Source: Gibbula magus
Lineage: Eukaryota > Mollusca > Gastropoda > Trochida > Trochidae
Direction of reading: 5' to 3'
DNA length: 64,000 bases
NCBI GenBank assembly: GCA_936450465.1
Contig: CAKZFU010000074.1
Coordinates: 45,469-109,468 of the forward strand
This document shows positions 35,341 to 48,671 of the stretch, piece after piece; the stretch's first letter is position 1, and each line of letters begins with the position of its first letter. A program made the position numbers and the translations under genes. The notes beneath the pieces were generated by a model that saw nothing but the letters and a program-made list of their open reading frames with translations, searched no databases and was not told the DNA's origin.

Positions 35341-38280
35341 CCAATTTTGGGCCAAAAGTCACTTTGGTCTAGACAACTTGTGATGGTCTCCTATGTAAGC
35401 TCACATCCTGCCGGTCGCATAGACACATTCACTTTTGGAATCGGTTGCCGTCTTATCGGCAACCCGTGCCGTTAAGCTCATGCCCAAAAATGGGCCAAAA
35501 GGTGACTTTGGCCTAGACAACTTTTGATGGTCTCCTATGGAAGGTCTCATCCTGTCGGTCGCATAGACGCGTTCACTTTTGGAATCGGTGACCGTCTTAT
35601 GGGCAAACCGTGCCGTTATAGTCATTCCTGTAGGCCCAATTTTGGGCCAAAAGTCACTTTGGCCTAGACAACTTTTGATGGTCTCCTATGGAAGCTCACA
35701 TCCTGCCGGTCGCATAGACGCATTCACTTTTGGAATCGGTTGCCGTCTTATCGGCAACCCGTGCCGTTAAGCTCATGCCCAAAAAATGGGCCAAAAGGTG
35801 ACTTTGGCCTAGACAACTTTTGATGGTCTCCTATGGAAGGTCTCATCCTGTCGGTCGCATAGACGCGTTCACTTTTGGAATCGGTGACCGTCTTATGGGC
35901 AAACCGTGCCGTTATAGTCATTCCTGTAGGCCCAATTTTGGGCCAAAAGTCACTTTGGCCTAGACAACTTTTGATGGTCTCCTATGGAAGCTCACATCCT
36001 GCCGGTCGCATAGACGCATTCACTTTTGGAATCGGTTGCCGTCTTATCGGCAACCCGTGCCGTTAAGCTCATGCCCAAAAATGGGCCAAAAGGTGACTTT
36101 GGCCTAGACAACTTTTGATGGTCTCCTATGGAAGGTCTCATCCTGTCGGTCGCATAGACGCGTTCACTTTTGGAATCGGTGACCGTCTTATGGGCAAACC
36201 GTGCCGTTATAGTCATTCCTGTAGGCCCAATTTTGGGCCAAAAGTCACTTTGGTCTAGACAACTTGTGATGGTCTCCTATGTAAGCTCACATCCTGCCGG
36301 TCGCATAGACACATTCACTTTTGGAATCGGTTGCCGTCTTATCGGCAACCCGTGCCGTTAAGCTCATGCCCAAAAATGGGCCAAAAGGTGACTTTGGCCT
36401 AGACAACTTTTGATGGTCTCCTATGGAAGGTCTCATCCTGTCGGTCGCATAGACGCGTTCACTTTTGGAATCGGTGACCGTCTTATGGGCAAACCGTGCC
36501 GTTATAGTCATTCCTGTAGGCCCAATTTTGGGCCAAAAGTCACTTTGGTCTAGACAACTTTTGATGGTCTCCTATGTAAGCTCACATCCTGCCGGTCGCA
36601 TAGACACATTCACTTTTGGAATCGGTTGACGTCTTATCGGCAACCCGTGCCGTTAAGCTCATGCCCAAAAATGGGCCAAAAGGTGACTTTGGCCTAGACA
36701 ACTTTTGATGGTCTCCTATGGAAGGTCTCATCCTGTCGGTCGCATAGACGCGTTCACTTTTGGAATCGGTGACCGTCTTATGGGAAAACCGTGCCGTTAT
36801 AGTCATTCCTGTAGGCCCAATTTTGGGCCAAAAGTCACTTTGGCCTAGACAACTTTTGATGGTCTCCTATGGAAGGTCTCATCCTGTCGGTCGCATAGAC
36901 GCGTTCACTTTTGGAATCGGTGACCGTCTTATGGGCAAACCGTGCCGTTATAGTCATTCCTGTAGGCCAATTTTGGGCCAAAAGTCACTTTGGCCTAGAC
37001 AACTTTTGATGGTCTCCTATGGAAGCTCACATCCTGCCGGTCGCATAGACGCATTCACTTTTGGAATCGGTTGCCGTCTTATCGGCAACCCGTGCCGTTA
37101 AGCTCATGCCCAAAAATGGGCCAAAAGGTGACTTTGGCCTAGACAACTTTTGATGGTCTCCTATGGATGGTCTCATCCTGTCGGTCGCATAGACGCGTTC
37201 ACTTTTGGAATCGGTGACCGTCTTATGGGAAAACCGTGCCGTTATAGTCATTCCTGTAGGCCCAATTTTGGGCCAAAAGTCACTTTGGCCTAGACAACTT
37301 TTGATGGTCTCCTATGGAAGCTCACATCCTGCCGGTCGCATAGACGCATTCACTTTTGGAATCGGTTGCCGTCTTATCGGCAACCCGTGCCGTTAAGCTC
37401 ATGCCCAAAAATGGGCCAAAAGGTGACTTTGGCCTAGACAACTTTTGATGGTCTCCTATGGAAGGTCTCATCCTGTCGGTCGCATAGACGCGTTCACTTT
37501 TGGAATCGGTGACCGTCTTATGGGCAAACCGTGCCGTTATAGTCATTCCTGTAGGCCCAATTTTGGGCCAAAAGTCACTTTGGCCTAGACAACTTTTGAT
37601 GGTCTCCTATGGAAGCTCACATCCTGCCGGTCGCATAGACGCATTCACTTTTGGAATCGGTTGCCGTCTTATAGGCAACCCGTGCCGTTAAGCTCATGCC
37701 CAAAAATGGGCCAAAAGGTGACTTTGGCCTAGACAACTTTTGATGGTCTCCTATGGAAGGTCTCATCCTGTCGGTCGCATAGACGCGTTCACTTTTGGAA
37801 TCGGTGACCGTCTTATGGGCAAACCGTGCCGTTATAGTCATTCCTGTAGGCCAATTTTGGGCCAAAAGTCACTTTGGCCTAGACAACTTTTGATGGTCTC
37901 CTATGGAAGCTCACATCCTGCCGGTCGCATAGACGCATTCACTTTTGGAATCGGTTGCCGTCTTATCGGCAACCCGTGCCGTTAAGCTCATGCCCAAAAA
38001 TGGGCCAAAAGGTGACTTTGGCCTAGACAACTTTTGATGGTCTCCTATGGAAGGTCTCATCCTGTCGGTCGCATAGACGCGTTCACTTTTGGAATCGGTG
38101 ACCGTCTTATGGGCAAACCGTGCCGTTATAGTCATTCCTGTAGGCCCAATTTTGGGCCAAAAGTCACTTTGGTCTAGACAACTTTTGATGGTCTCCTATG
38201 TAAGCTCACATCCTGCCGGTCGCATAGACACATTCACTTTTGGAATCGGTTGACGTCTTATCGGCAACCCGTGCCGTTAA
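35341..38280 (+). repeat. Variant A family (GGTCTAG, ATGTAAGC, GACACATTC)
   Basis: Four A monomers share linked changes TTTGGTCTAG, CTATGTAAGC and GACACATTC, starting near 35,368, 36,254, 36,549 and 38,173. The first two also share CTTGTGATGG and lie 886 bp apart (three dimers plus an extra A near 35,785). The last two share GGTTGACGTC instead. Two sub-lineages of one amplified variant are visible. Confidence 0.8.
36834..36983 (+). repeat. Extra B monomer (BB slip), 150 bp
   Basis: B at 36,683-36,833, with the GGGAAAACC variant, is followed by a second B that lacks one C in GTAGGCC. A resumes at 36,984. The GGGAAAACC variant recurs near 37,227, 49,462 and 51,527. Confidence 0.9.
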
Positions 38281-39240
38281 GCTCATGCCCAAAAATGGGC
38301 CAAAAGGTGACTTTGGCCTAGACAACTTTTGATGGTCTCCTATGGAAGGTCTCATCCTGTCGGTCGCATAGACGCGTTCACTTTTGGAATCGGTGACCGT
38401 CTTATGGGCAAACCGTGCCGTTATAGTCATTCCTGTAGGCCAATTTTGGGCCAAAAGTCACTTTGGCCTAGACAACTTTTGATGGTCTCCTATGGAAGCT
38501 CACATCCTGCCGGTCGCATAGACGCATTCACTTTTGGAATCGGTTGCCGTCTTATTGGCAACCCGTGCCGTTAAGCTCATGCCCAAAAATGGGCCAAAAG
38601 GTGACTTTGGCCTAGACAACTTTTGATGGTCTCCTATGGAAGGTCTCATCCTGTCGGTCGCATAGACGCGTTCACTTTTGGAATCGGTGACCGTCTTATG
38701 GGCAAACCGTGCCGTTATAGTCATTCCTGTAGGCCCAATTTTGGGCCAAAAGTCACTTTGGCCTAGACAACTTTTGATGGTCTCCTATGGAAGCTCACAT
38801 CCTGCCGGTCGCATAGACGCATTCACTTTTGGAATCGGTTGCCGTCTTATCGGCAACCCGTGCCGTTAAGCTCATGCCCAAAAATGGGCCAAAAGGTGAC
38901 TTTGGCCTAGACAACTTTTGATGGTCTCCTATGGAAGGTCTCATCCTGTCGGTCGCATAGACGCGTTCACTTTTGGAATCGGTGACCGTCTTATGGGCAA
39001 ACCGTGCCGTTATAATCATTCCTGTAGGCCCAATTTTGGGCCAAAAGTCACTTTGGCCTAGACAACTTTTGATGGTCTCCTATGGAAGCTCACATCCTGC
39101 CGGTCGCATAGACGCATTCACTTTTGGAATCGGTTGCCGTCTTATCGGCAACCCGTGCCGTTAAGCTCATGCCCAAAAATGGGCCAAAAGGTGACTTTGG
39201 CCTAGACAACTTTTGATGGTCTCCTATGGAAGGTCTCATC

Positions 39241-42200
39241 CTGTCGGTCGAATAGACGCGTTCACTTTTGGAATCGGTGACCGTCTTATGGGCAAACCGT
39301 GCCGTTATAGTCATTCCTGTAGGCCCAATTTTGGGCCAAAAGTCACTTTGGCCTAGACAACTTTTGATGGTCTCCTATGGAAGCTCACATCCTGCCGGTC
39401 GCATAGACGCATTCACTTTTGGAATCGGTTGCCGTCTTATCGGCAACCCGTGCCGTTAAGCTCATGCCCAAAAATGGGCCAAAAGGTGACTTTGGCCTAG
39501 ACAACTTTTGATGGTCTCCTATGGAAGGTCTCATCCTGTCGGTCGCATAGACGCGTTCACTTTTGGAATCGGTGACCGTCTTACTGGCAAACCGTGCCGT
39601 TATAGTCATTCCTGTAGGCCCAATTTTGGGCCAAAAGTCACTTTGGCCTAGACAACTTTTGATGGTCTCCTATGGAAGCTCACATCCTGCCGGTCGCATA
39701 GACGCATTCACTTTTGGAATCGGTTGCCGTCTTATTGGCAACCCGTGCCGTTAAGCTCATGCCCAAAAATGGGCCAAAAGGTGACTTTGGCCTAGACAAC
39801 TTTTGATGGTCTCCTATTTAAGGTCTCATCCTGTCGGTCGCATAGACGCGTTCACTTTTGGAATCGGTGACCGTCTTATGGGCAAACCGTGCAGTTATAG
39901 TCATTCCTGTAGGCCAATTTTGGGCCAAAAGTCACTTTGGCCTAGACAACTTTTGATGGTCTCCTATGGAAGCTCACATCCTGCCGGTCGCATAGACGCA
40001 TTCACTTTTGGAATCGGTTGCCGTCTTATCGGCAACCCGTGCCGTTAAGCTCATGCCCAAAAATGGGCCAAAAGGTGACTTTGGCCTAGACAACTTTTGA
40101 TGGTCTCCTATGGAAGGTCTCATCCTGTCGGTCGCATAGACGCGTTCACTTTTGGAATCGGTTGCCGTCTTATCGGCAACCCGTGCCGTTAAGCTCATGC
40201 CCAAAAATGGGCCAAAAGGTGACTTTGGCCTAGACAACTTTTGATGGTCTCCTATGGAAGGTCTCATCCTGTCGGTCGCATAGACGCGTTCACTTTTGGA
40301 ATCGGTGACCGTCTTATGGGCAAACCGTGCCGTTATAGTCATTCCTGTAGGCCCAATTTTGGGCCAAAAGTCACTTTGGCCTAGACAACTTTTGATGGTC
40401 TCCTATGGAAGCTCACATCCTGCCGGTCGCATAGACGCATTCACTTTTGGAATCGGTTGCCGTCTTATCGGCAACCCGTGCCGGTAAGCTCATGCCCAAA
40501 AATGGGCCAAAAGGTGACTTTGGCCTAGACAACTTTTGATGGTCTCCTATGGAAGGTCTCATCCTGTCGGTCGAATAGACGCGTTCACTTTTGGAATCGG
40601 TGACCGTCTTATGGGCAAACCGTGCCGTTATAGTCATTCCTGTAGGCCCAATTTTGGGCCAAAAGTCACTTTGGTCTAGACAACTTTTGATGGTCTCCTA
40701 TGGAAGCTCACATCCTGCCGGTCGCATAGACGCATTCACTTTTGGAATCGGTTGCCGTCTTATCGGCAACCCGTGCCGTTAAGCTCATGCCCAAAAATGG
40801 GCCAAAAGGTGACTTTGGCCTAGACAACTTTTGATGGTCTCCTATGGAAGGTCTCATCCTGTCGGTCGCATAGACGCGTTCACTTTTGGAATCGGTGACC
40901 GTCTTATGGGCAAACCGTGCCGTTATAGTCATTCCTGTAGGCCCAATTTTGGGCCAAAAGTCACTTTGGCCTAGACAACTTTTGATGGTCTCCTATGGAA
41001 GCTCACATCCTGCCGGTCGCATAGACGCATTCACTTTTGGAATCGGTTGCCGTCTTATCGGCAACCCGTGCCGTTAAGCTCATGCGCAAAAATGGGCCAA
41101 AAGCTGACTTTGGCCTAGACAACTTTTGATGGTCTCCTATGGAAGGTCTCATCCTGTCGGTCGCATAGACGCGTTCACTTTTGGAATCGGTGACCGTCTT
41201 ATGGGCAAACCGTGCCGTTATAGTCATTCCTGTAGGCCCAATTTTGGGCCAAAAGTCACTTTGGCCTAGACAACTTTTGATGGTCTCCTATGGAAGCTCA
41301 CATCCTGCCGGTCGCATAGACGCATTCACTTTTGGAATCGGTTGCCGTCTTATCGGCAACCCGTGCCGTTAAGCTCATGCCCAAAAATGGGCCAAAAGGT
41401 GACTTTGGCCTAGACAACTTTTGATGGTCTCCTATTTAAGGTCTCATCCTGTCGGTCGCATAGACGCGTTCACTTTTGGAATCGGTGACCGTCTTATGGG
41501 CAAACCGTGCCGTTATAGTCATTCCTGTAGGCCAATTTTGGGCCAAAAGTCACTTTGGCCTAGACAACTTTTGATGGTCTCCTATGGAAGCTCACATCCT
41601 GCCGGTCGCATAGACGCATTCACTTTTGGAATCGGTTGCCGTCTTATCGGCAACCCGTGCCGTTAAGCTCATGCCCAAAAATGGGCCAAAAGGTGACTTT
41701 GGCCTAGACAACTTTTGATGGTCTCCTATGGAAGGTCTCATCCTGTCGGTCGCATAGACGCGTTCACTTTTGGAATCGGTGACCGTCTTATGGGCAAACC
41801 GTGCCGTTATAGTCATTCCTGTAGGCCCAATTTTGGGCCAAAAGTCACTTTGGCCTAGACAACTTTTGATGGTCTCCTATGGAAGCTCACATCCTGCCGG
41901 TCGCATAGACGCATTCACTTTTGGAATCGGTTGCCGTCTTATCGGCAACCCGTGCCGTTAAGCTCATGCCCAAAAATGGGCCAAAAGGTGACTTTGGCCT
42001 AGACAACTTTTGATGGTCTCCTATGGAAGGTCTCATCCTGTCGGTCGAATAGACGCGTTCACTTTTGGAATCGGTGACCGTCTTATGGGCAAACCGTGCC
42101 GTTATAGTCATTCCTGTAGGCCCAATTTTGGGCCAAAAGTCACTTTGGTCTAGACAACTTTTGATGGTCTCCTATGGAAGCTCACATCCTGCCGGTCGCA

Positions 42201-42280
42201 TAGACGCATTCACTTTTGGAATCGGTTGCCGTCTTATCGGCAACCCGTGCCGTTAAGCTCATGCCCAAAAATGGGCCAAA
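39241..42280 (+). repeat. Partial higher-order repeat of 1474/1618 bp
   Basis: GGTCGAATAG is at 39,251, 40,574 and 42,048; TTTGGTCTAG at 40,675 and 42,149 (1474 bp apart); CCTATTTAAGG at about 39,818 and 41,436 (1618 bp apart, that is 1474 plus one 144-bp monomer). The mixed spacings arise because a 144-bp chimeric monomer lies inside only one interval. Confidence 0.7.
40075..40218 (+). repeat. Chimeric monomer, B 5' half and A 3' half
   Basis: This 144-bp monomer has B signals AAGGTCTCATCCTGTCGG and GACGCGTTC, then A signals GGTTGCCG, ATCGGCAACCC and TTAAGCTCATGCCC. The switch lies within about 20 bp of shared sequence between roughly 40,144 and 40,161. It sits between a normal A and a normal B, so it is a single-crossover product of A and B. 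Confidence 0.9.
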
Positions 42281-42489
42281 AGGTGACTTTGGCCTAGACA
42301 ACTTTTGATGGTCTCCTATGGAAGGTCTCATCCTGTCGGTCGCATAGACGCGTTCACCTATGGAATCGGTGACCGTCTTATGGGCAAACCGTGCCGTTAT
42401 AGTCATTCCTGTAGGCCCAATTTTGGGCCAAAAGTCACTTTGGCCTAGACAACTTTTGATGGTCTCCTATGGAAGCTCACATCCTGCCA

Positions 42490-45400
42490 GTCGCATAGAC
42501 GCATTCACTTTTGGAATCGGTTGCCGTCTTATCGGCAACCCGTGCCGTTAAGCTCATGCCCAAAAATGGGCCAAAAGGTGACTTTGGCCTAGACAACTTT
42601 TGATGGTCTCCTATGGAAGGTCTCATCCTGTCGGTCGCATAGACGCGTTCACTTTTGGAATCGGTGACCGTCTTATGGGCAAACCGTGCCGTTATAGTCA
42701 TTCCTGTAGGCCCAATTTTGGGCCAAAAGTCACTTTGGCCTAGACAACTTTTGATGGTCTCCTATGGAAGCTCACATCCTGCCGGTCGCATAGACGCATT
42801 CACTTTTGGAATCGGTTGCCGTCTTATCGGCAACCCGTGCCGTTAAGCTCATGCCCAAAAATGGGCCAAAAGGTGACTTTGGCCTAGACAACTTTTGATG
42901 GTCTCCTATGGAAGGTCTCATCCTGTCGGTCGCATAGACGCGTTCCCTTTTGGAATCGGTGACCGTCTTATGGGCAAACCGTGCCGTTATAGTCATTCCT
43001 GTAGGCCCAATTTTGGGCCAAAAGTCACTTTGGCCTAGACAACTTTTGATGGTCTCCTATGGAAGCTCACATCCTGCCGGTCGCATAGACGCATTCACTT
43101 TTGGAATCGGTTGCCGTCTTATCGGCAACCCGTGCCGTTAAGCTCATGCCCAAAAATGGGCCAAAAGGTGACTTTGGCCTAGACAACTTTTGATGGTCTC
43201 CTATGGAAGGTCTCATCCTGTCGGTCGCATAGACGCGTTCACTTTTGGAATCGGTGACCGTCTTATGGGCAAACCGTGCAGTTATAGTCATTCCTGTAGG
43301 CCCAATTTTGGGCCAAAAGTCACTTTGGCCTAGACAACTTTTGATGGTCTCCTATGGAAGCTCACATCCTGCCGGTCGCATAGACGCATTCACTTTTGGA
43401 ATCGGTTGCCGTCTTATCGGCAACCCGTGCCGTTAAGCTCATGCCCAAAAATGGGCCAAAAGGTGACTTTGGCCTAGACAACTTTTGATGGTCTCCTATG
43501 GAAGGTCTCATCCTGTCGGTCGCATAGACGCGTTCACTTTTGGAATCGGTGACCGTCTTATGGGCAAACCGTGCCGTTATAGTCATTCCTGTAGGCCCAA
43601 TTTTGGGCCAAAAGTCACTTTGGCCTAGACAACTTTTGATGGTCTCCTATGGAAGCTCACATCCTGCCGGTCGCATAGACGCATTCACTTTTGGAATCGG
43701 TTGCCGTCTTATCGGCAACCCGTGCCGTTAAGCTCATGCCCAAAAATGGGCCAAAAGGTGACTTTGGCCTAGACAACTTTTGATGGTCTCCTATGGAAGG
43801 TCTCATCCTGTCGGTCGCATAGACGCGTTCACTTTTGGAATCGGTGACCGTCTTATGGGCAAACCGTGCCGTTATAGTCATTCCTGTAGGCCCAATTTTG
43901 GGCCAAAAGTCACTTTGGCCTAGACAACTTTTGATGGTCTCCTATGGAAGCTCACATCCTGCCGGTCGCATAGACGCATTCACTTTTGGAATCGGTTGCC
44001 GTCTTATCGGCAACCCGTGCCGTTAAGCTCATGCCCAAAAATGGGCCAAAAGGTGACTTTGGCCTAGACAACTTTTGATGGTCTCCTATGGAAGGTCTCA
44101 TCCTGTCGGTCGCATAGACGCGTTCACTTTTGGAATCGGTGACCGTCTTATGGGCAAACCGTGCCGTTATAGTCATTCCTGTAGGCCCAATTTTGGGCCG
44201 AAAGTCACTTTGGCCTAGACAACTTTTGATGGTCTCCTATGGAAGCTCACATCCTGCCGGTCGCATAGACGCATTCACTTTTGGAATCGGTTGCCGTCTT
44301 ATCGGCAACCCGTGCCGTTAAGCTCATGCCCAAAAATGGGCCAAAAGGTGACTTTGGCCTAGACAACTTTTGATGGTCTCCTATGGAAGGTCTCATCCTG
44401 TCGGTCGCATAGACGCGTTCACTTTTGGAATCGGTGACCGTCTTATGGGCAAACCGTGCCGTTATAGTCATTCCTGTAGGCCCAATTTTGGGCCAAAAGT
44501 CACTTTGGCCTAGACAACTTTTGATGGTCTCCTATGGAAGCTCACATCCTGCCGGTCGCATAGACGCATTCACTTTTGGAATCGGTTGCCGTCTTATCGG
44601 CAACCCGTGCCGTTAAGCTCATGCCCAAAAATGGGCCAAAAGGTGACTTTGGCCTAGACAACTTTTGATGGTCTCCTATGGAAGGTCTCATCCTGTCGGT
44701 CGCATAGACGCGTTCACTTTTGGAATCGGTGACCGTCTTATGGGCAAACCGTGCCGTTATAGTCATTCCTATAGGCCCAATTTTGGGCCAAAAGTCACTT
44801 TGGCCTAGACAACTTTTGATGGTCTCCTATGGAAGCTCACATCCTGCCGGTCGCATAGACGCATTCACTTTTGGAATCGGTTGCCGTCTTATCGGCAACC
44901 CGTGCCGTTAAGCTCATGCCCAAAAATGGGCCAAAAGGTGACTTTGGCCTAGACAACTTTTGATGGTCTCCTATGGAAGGTCTCATCCTGTCGGTCGCAT
45001 AGACGCGTTCACTTTTGGAATCGGTGACCGTCTTATGGGCAAACCGTGCCGGTATAGTCATTCCTGTAGGCCCAATTTTGGGCCAAAAGTCACTTTGGCC
45101 TAGACAACTTTTGATGGTCTCCTATGGAAGCTCACATCCTGCCGGTCGCATAGACGCATTCACTTTTGAAATCGGTTGCCGTCTTATCGGCAACCCGTGC
45201 CGTTAAGCTCATGCCCAAAAATGGGCCAAAAGGTGACTTTGGCCTAGACAACTTTTGATGGTCTCCTATGGAAGGTCTCATCCTGTCGGTCGCATAGACG
45301 CGTTCACTTTTGGAATCGGTGACCGTCTTATGGGCAAACCGTGCCGTTATATTCATTCCTGTAGGCCCAATTTTGGGCCAAAAGTCACTTTGGCCTAGAC

Positions 45401-48390
45401 AACTTTTGATGGTCTCCTATGGAAGCTCACATCCTGCCGGTCGCATAGACGCATTCACTTTTGGAATCGGTTGCCGTCTTATCGGCAACCCGTGCCGTTA
45501 AGCTCATGCCCAAAAATGGGCCAAAAGGTGACTTTGGCCTAGACAACTTTTGATGGTCTCCTATGGAAGGTCTCATCCTGTCGGTCGCATAGACGCGTTC
45601 ACTTTTGGAATCGGTGACCGTCTTATGGGCAAACCGTGCCGTTATAGTCATTCCTGTAGGCCCAATTTTGGGCCAAAAGTCACTTTGGCCTAGACAACTT
45701 TTGATGGTCTCCTATGGAAGCTCACATCCTGCCGGTCGCATAGACGCATTCACTTTTGGAATCGGTTGCCGTCTTATCGGCAACCCGTGCCGTTAAGCTC
45801 ATGCCCAAAAATGGGCCAAAAGGTGACTTTGGCCTAGACAACTTTTGATGGTCTCCTATGGAAGGTCTCATCCTGTCGGTCGCATAGACGCGTTCCCTTT
45901 TGGAATCGGTGACCGTCTTATGGGCAAACCGTGCCGTTATAGTCATTCCTGTAGGCCCAATTTTGGGCCAAAAGTCACTTTGGCCTAGACAACTTTTGAT
46001 GGTCTCCTATGGAAGCTCACATCCTGCCGGTCGCATAGACGCATTCACTGTTGGAATCGGTTGCCGTCTTATCGGCAACCCGTGCCGTTAAGCTCATGCC
46101 CAAAAATGGGCCAAAAGGTGACTTTGGCCTAGACAACTTTTGATGGTCTCCTATGGAAGGTCTCATCCTGTCGGTCGCATAGACGCATTCACTTTTGGAA
46201 TCGGTGACCGTCTTATGGGCAAACCGTGCAGTTATAGTCATTCCTGTAGGCCCAATTTTGGGCCAAAAGTCACTTTGGCCTAGACAACTTTTGATGGTCT
46301 CCTATGGAAGCTCACATCCTGCCGGTCGCATAGACGCATTCACTTTTGGAATCGGTTGCCGTCTTATCGGCAACCCGTGCCGTTAAGCTCATGCCCAAAA
46401 ATGGGCCAAAAGGTGACTTTGGCCTAGACAACTTTTGATGGTCTCCTATGGAAGGTCTCATCCTGTCGGTCGCATAGACGCGTTCACTTTTGGAATCGGT
46501 GACCGTCTTATGGGCAAACCGTGCCGTTATAGTCATTCCTGTAGGCCCAATTTTGGGCCAAAAGTCACTTTGGCCTAGACAACTTTTGATGGTCTCCTAT
46601 GGAAGCTCACATCCTGCCGGTCGCATAGACGCATTCACTTTTGGAATCGGTTGCCGTCTTATCGGCAACCCGTGCCGTTAAGCTCATGCCCAAAAATGGG
46701 CCAAAAGGTGACTTTGGCCTAGACAACTTTTGATGGTCTCCTATGGAAGGTCTCATCCTGTCGGTCGCATAGACGCGTTCACTTTTGGAATCGGTGACCG
46801 TCTTATGGGCAAACCGTGCCGTTATAGTCATTCCTGTAGGCCCAATTTTGGGCCAAAAGTCACTTTGGCCTAGACAACTTTTGATGGTCTCCTATGGAAG
46901 CTCACATCCTGCCGGTCGCATAGACGCATTCACTTTTGGAATCGGTTGCCGTCTTATCGGCAACCCGTGCCGTTAAGCTCATGCCCAAAAATGGGCCAAA
47001 AGGTGACTTTGGCCTAGACAACTTTTGATGGTCTCCTATGGAAGGTCTCATCCTGTCGGTCGCATAGACGCGTTCACTTTTGGAATCGGTGACCGTCTTA
47101 TGGGCAAACCGTGCCGTTATAGTCATTCCTGTAGGCCCAATTTTGGGCCAAAAGTCACTTTGGCCTAGACAACTTTTGATGGTCTCCTATGGAAGCTCAC
47201 ATCCTGCCGGTCGCATAGACGCATTCACTTTTGGAATCGGTTGCCGTCTTATCGGCAACCCGTGCCGTTAAGCTCATGCCCAAAAATGGGCCAAAAGGTG
47301 ACTTTGGCCTAGACAACTTTTGATGGTCTCCTATGGAAGGTCTCATCCCGTCGGTCGCATAGACGCGTTCACTTTTGGAATCGGTGACCGTCTTATGGGC
47401 AAACCGTGCCGTTATAGTCATTCCTGTAGGCCCAATTTTGGGCCAAAAGTCACTTTGGCCTAGACAACTTTTGATGGTCTCCTATGGAAGCTCACATCCT
47501 GCCGGTCGCATAGACGCATTCACTTTTGGAATCGGTTGCCGTCTTATCGGCAACCCGTGCCGTTAAGCTCATGCCCAAAAATGGGCCAAAAGGTGACTTT
47601 GGCCTAGACAACTTTTGATGGTCTCCTATGGAAGGTCTCATCCTGTCGGTCGCATAGACGCGTTCACTTTTGGAATCGGTGACCGTCTTATGGGCAAACC
47701 GTGCCGTTATAGTCATTCCTATAGGCCCAATTTTGGGCCAAAAGTCACTTTGGCCTAGACAACTTTTGATGGTCTCCTATGGAAGCTCACATCCTGCCGG
47801 TCGCATAGACGCATTCACTTTTGGAATCGGTTGCCGTCTTATCGGCAACCCGTGCCGTTAAGCTCATGCCCAAAAATGGGCCAAAAGGTGACTTTGGCCT
47901 AGACAACTTTTGATGGTCTCCTATGGAAGGTCTCATCCTGTCGGTCGCATAGACGCGTTCACTTTTGGAATCGGTGACCGTCTTATGGGCAAACCGTGCC
48001 GTTATAGTCATTCCTGTAGGCCCAATTTTGGGCCAAAAGTCACTTTGGCCTAGACAACTTTTGATGGTCTCCTATGGAAGCTCACATCCTGCCGGTCGCA
48101 TAGACGCATTCACTTTTGAAATCGGTTGCCGTCTTATCGGCAACCCGTGCCGTTAAGCTCATGCCCAAAAATGGGCCAAAAGGTGACTTTGGCCTAGACA
48201 ACTTTTGATGGTCTCCTATGGAAGGTCTCATCCTGTCGGTCGCATAGACGCGTTCACTTTTGGAATCGGTGACCGTCTTATGGGCAAACCGTGCCGTTAT
48301 ATTCATTCCTGTAGGCCCAATTTTGGGCCAAAAGTCACTTTGGCCTAGACAACTTTTGATGGTCTCCTATGGAAGCTCACATCCTGCCGG
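42490..48390 (+). repeat. 2950-bp (10-dimer) higher-order repeat, two copies
   Basis: Five rare variants recur at exactly 2950 bp: CGTTCCCTTT (42,946 and 45,896), CCGTGCAGTT (43,280 and 46,230), TTCCTATAGG (44,771 and 47,721), CTTTTGAAATC (45,169 and 48,119) and TATATTCATTCC (45,352 and 48,302). Each copy also has private changes, such as GGGCCGAAAG near 44,200, GCCGGTATAG near 45,053, CACTGTTGG near 46,050 and CATCCCGTCGG near 47,349. The duplication is therefore older than the 2360-bp one downstream. Confidence 0.88.
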
Positions 48391-48671
48391 TCGCATAGAC
48401 GCATTCACTTTTGGAATCGGTTGCCGTCTTATCGGCAACCCGTGCCGTTAAGCTCATGCCCAAAAATGGGCCAAAAGGTGACTTTGGCCTAGACAACTTT
48501 TGATGGTCTCCTATGGAAGGTCTCATCCTGTCGGTCGCATAGACGCGTTCACTTTTGGAATCGGTGACCGTCTTATGGGCAAACCGTGCCGTTATAGTCA
48601 TTCCTGTAGGCCCAATTTTGGGCCAAAAGTCACTTTGGCCTAGACAACTTTTGATGGTCTCCTATGGAAGC

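Larger units (their letters stand above)
33271..41540 (+). repeat. Variant family with a one-C deletion in B
   Basis: Six B monomers read GTAGGCCAATTTT with two Cs in place of three, near 33,275, 36,965, 37,851, 38,438, 39,913 and 41,532. Each gives a 294-bp dimer or 150-bp B. The variant is absent or rare outside this span, so these copies share ancestry and were spread by amplification here. Confidence 0.75.

Noticed and set aside
36760..37101. 113-residue sense frame
   Set aside because: Created by the BB slip at 36,834, whose one-base-short second B keeps frame. Not a gene.
39974..40342. Longer antisense frame of 122 residues
   Set aside because: It is only two repeat frames fused because the B/A chimera at 40,075-40,218 has A length and keeps the frame open.
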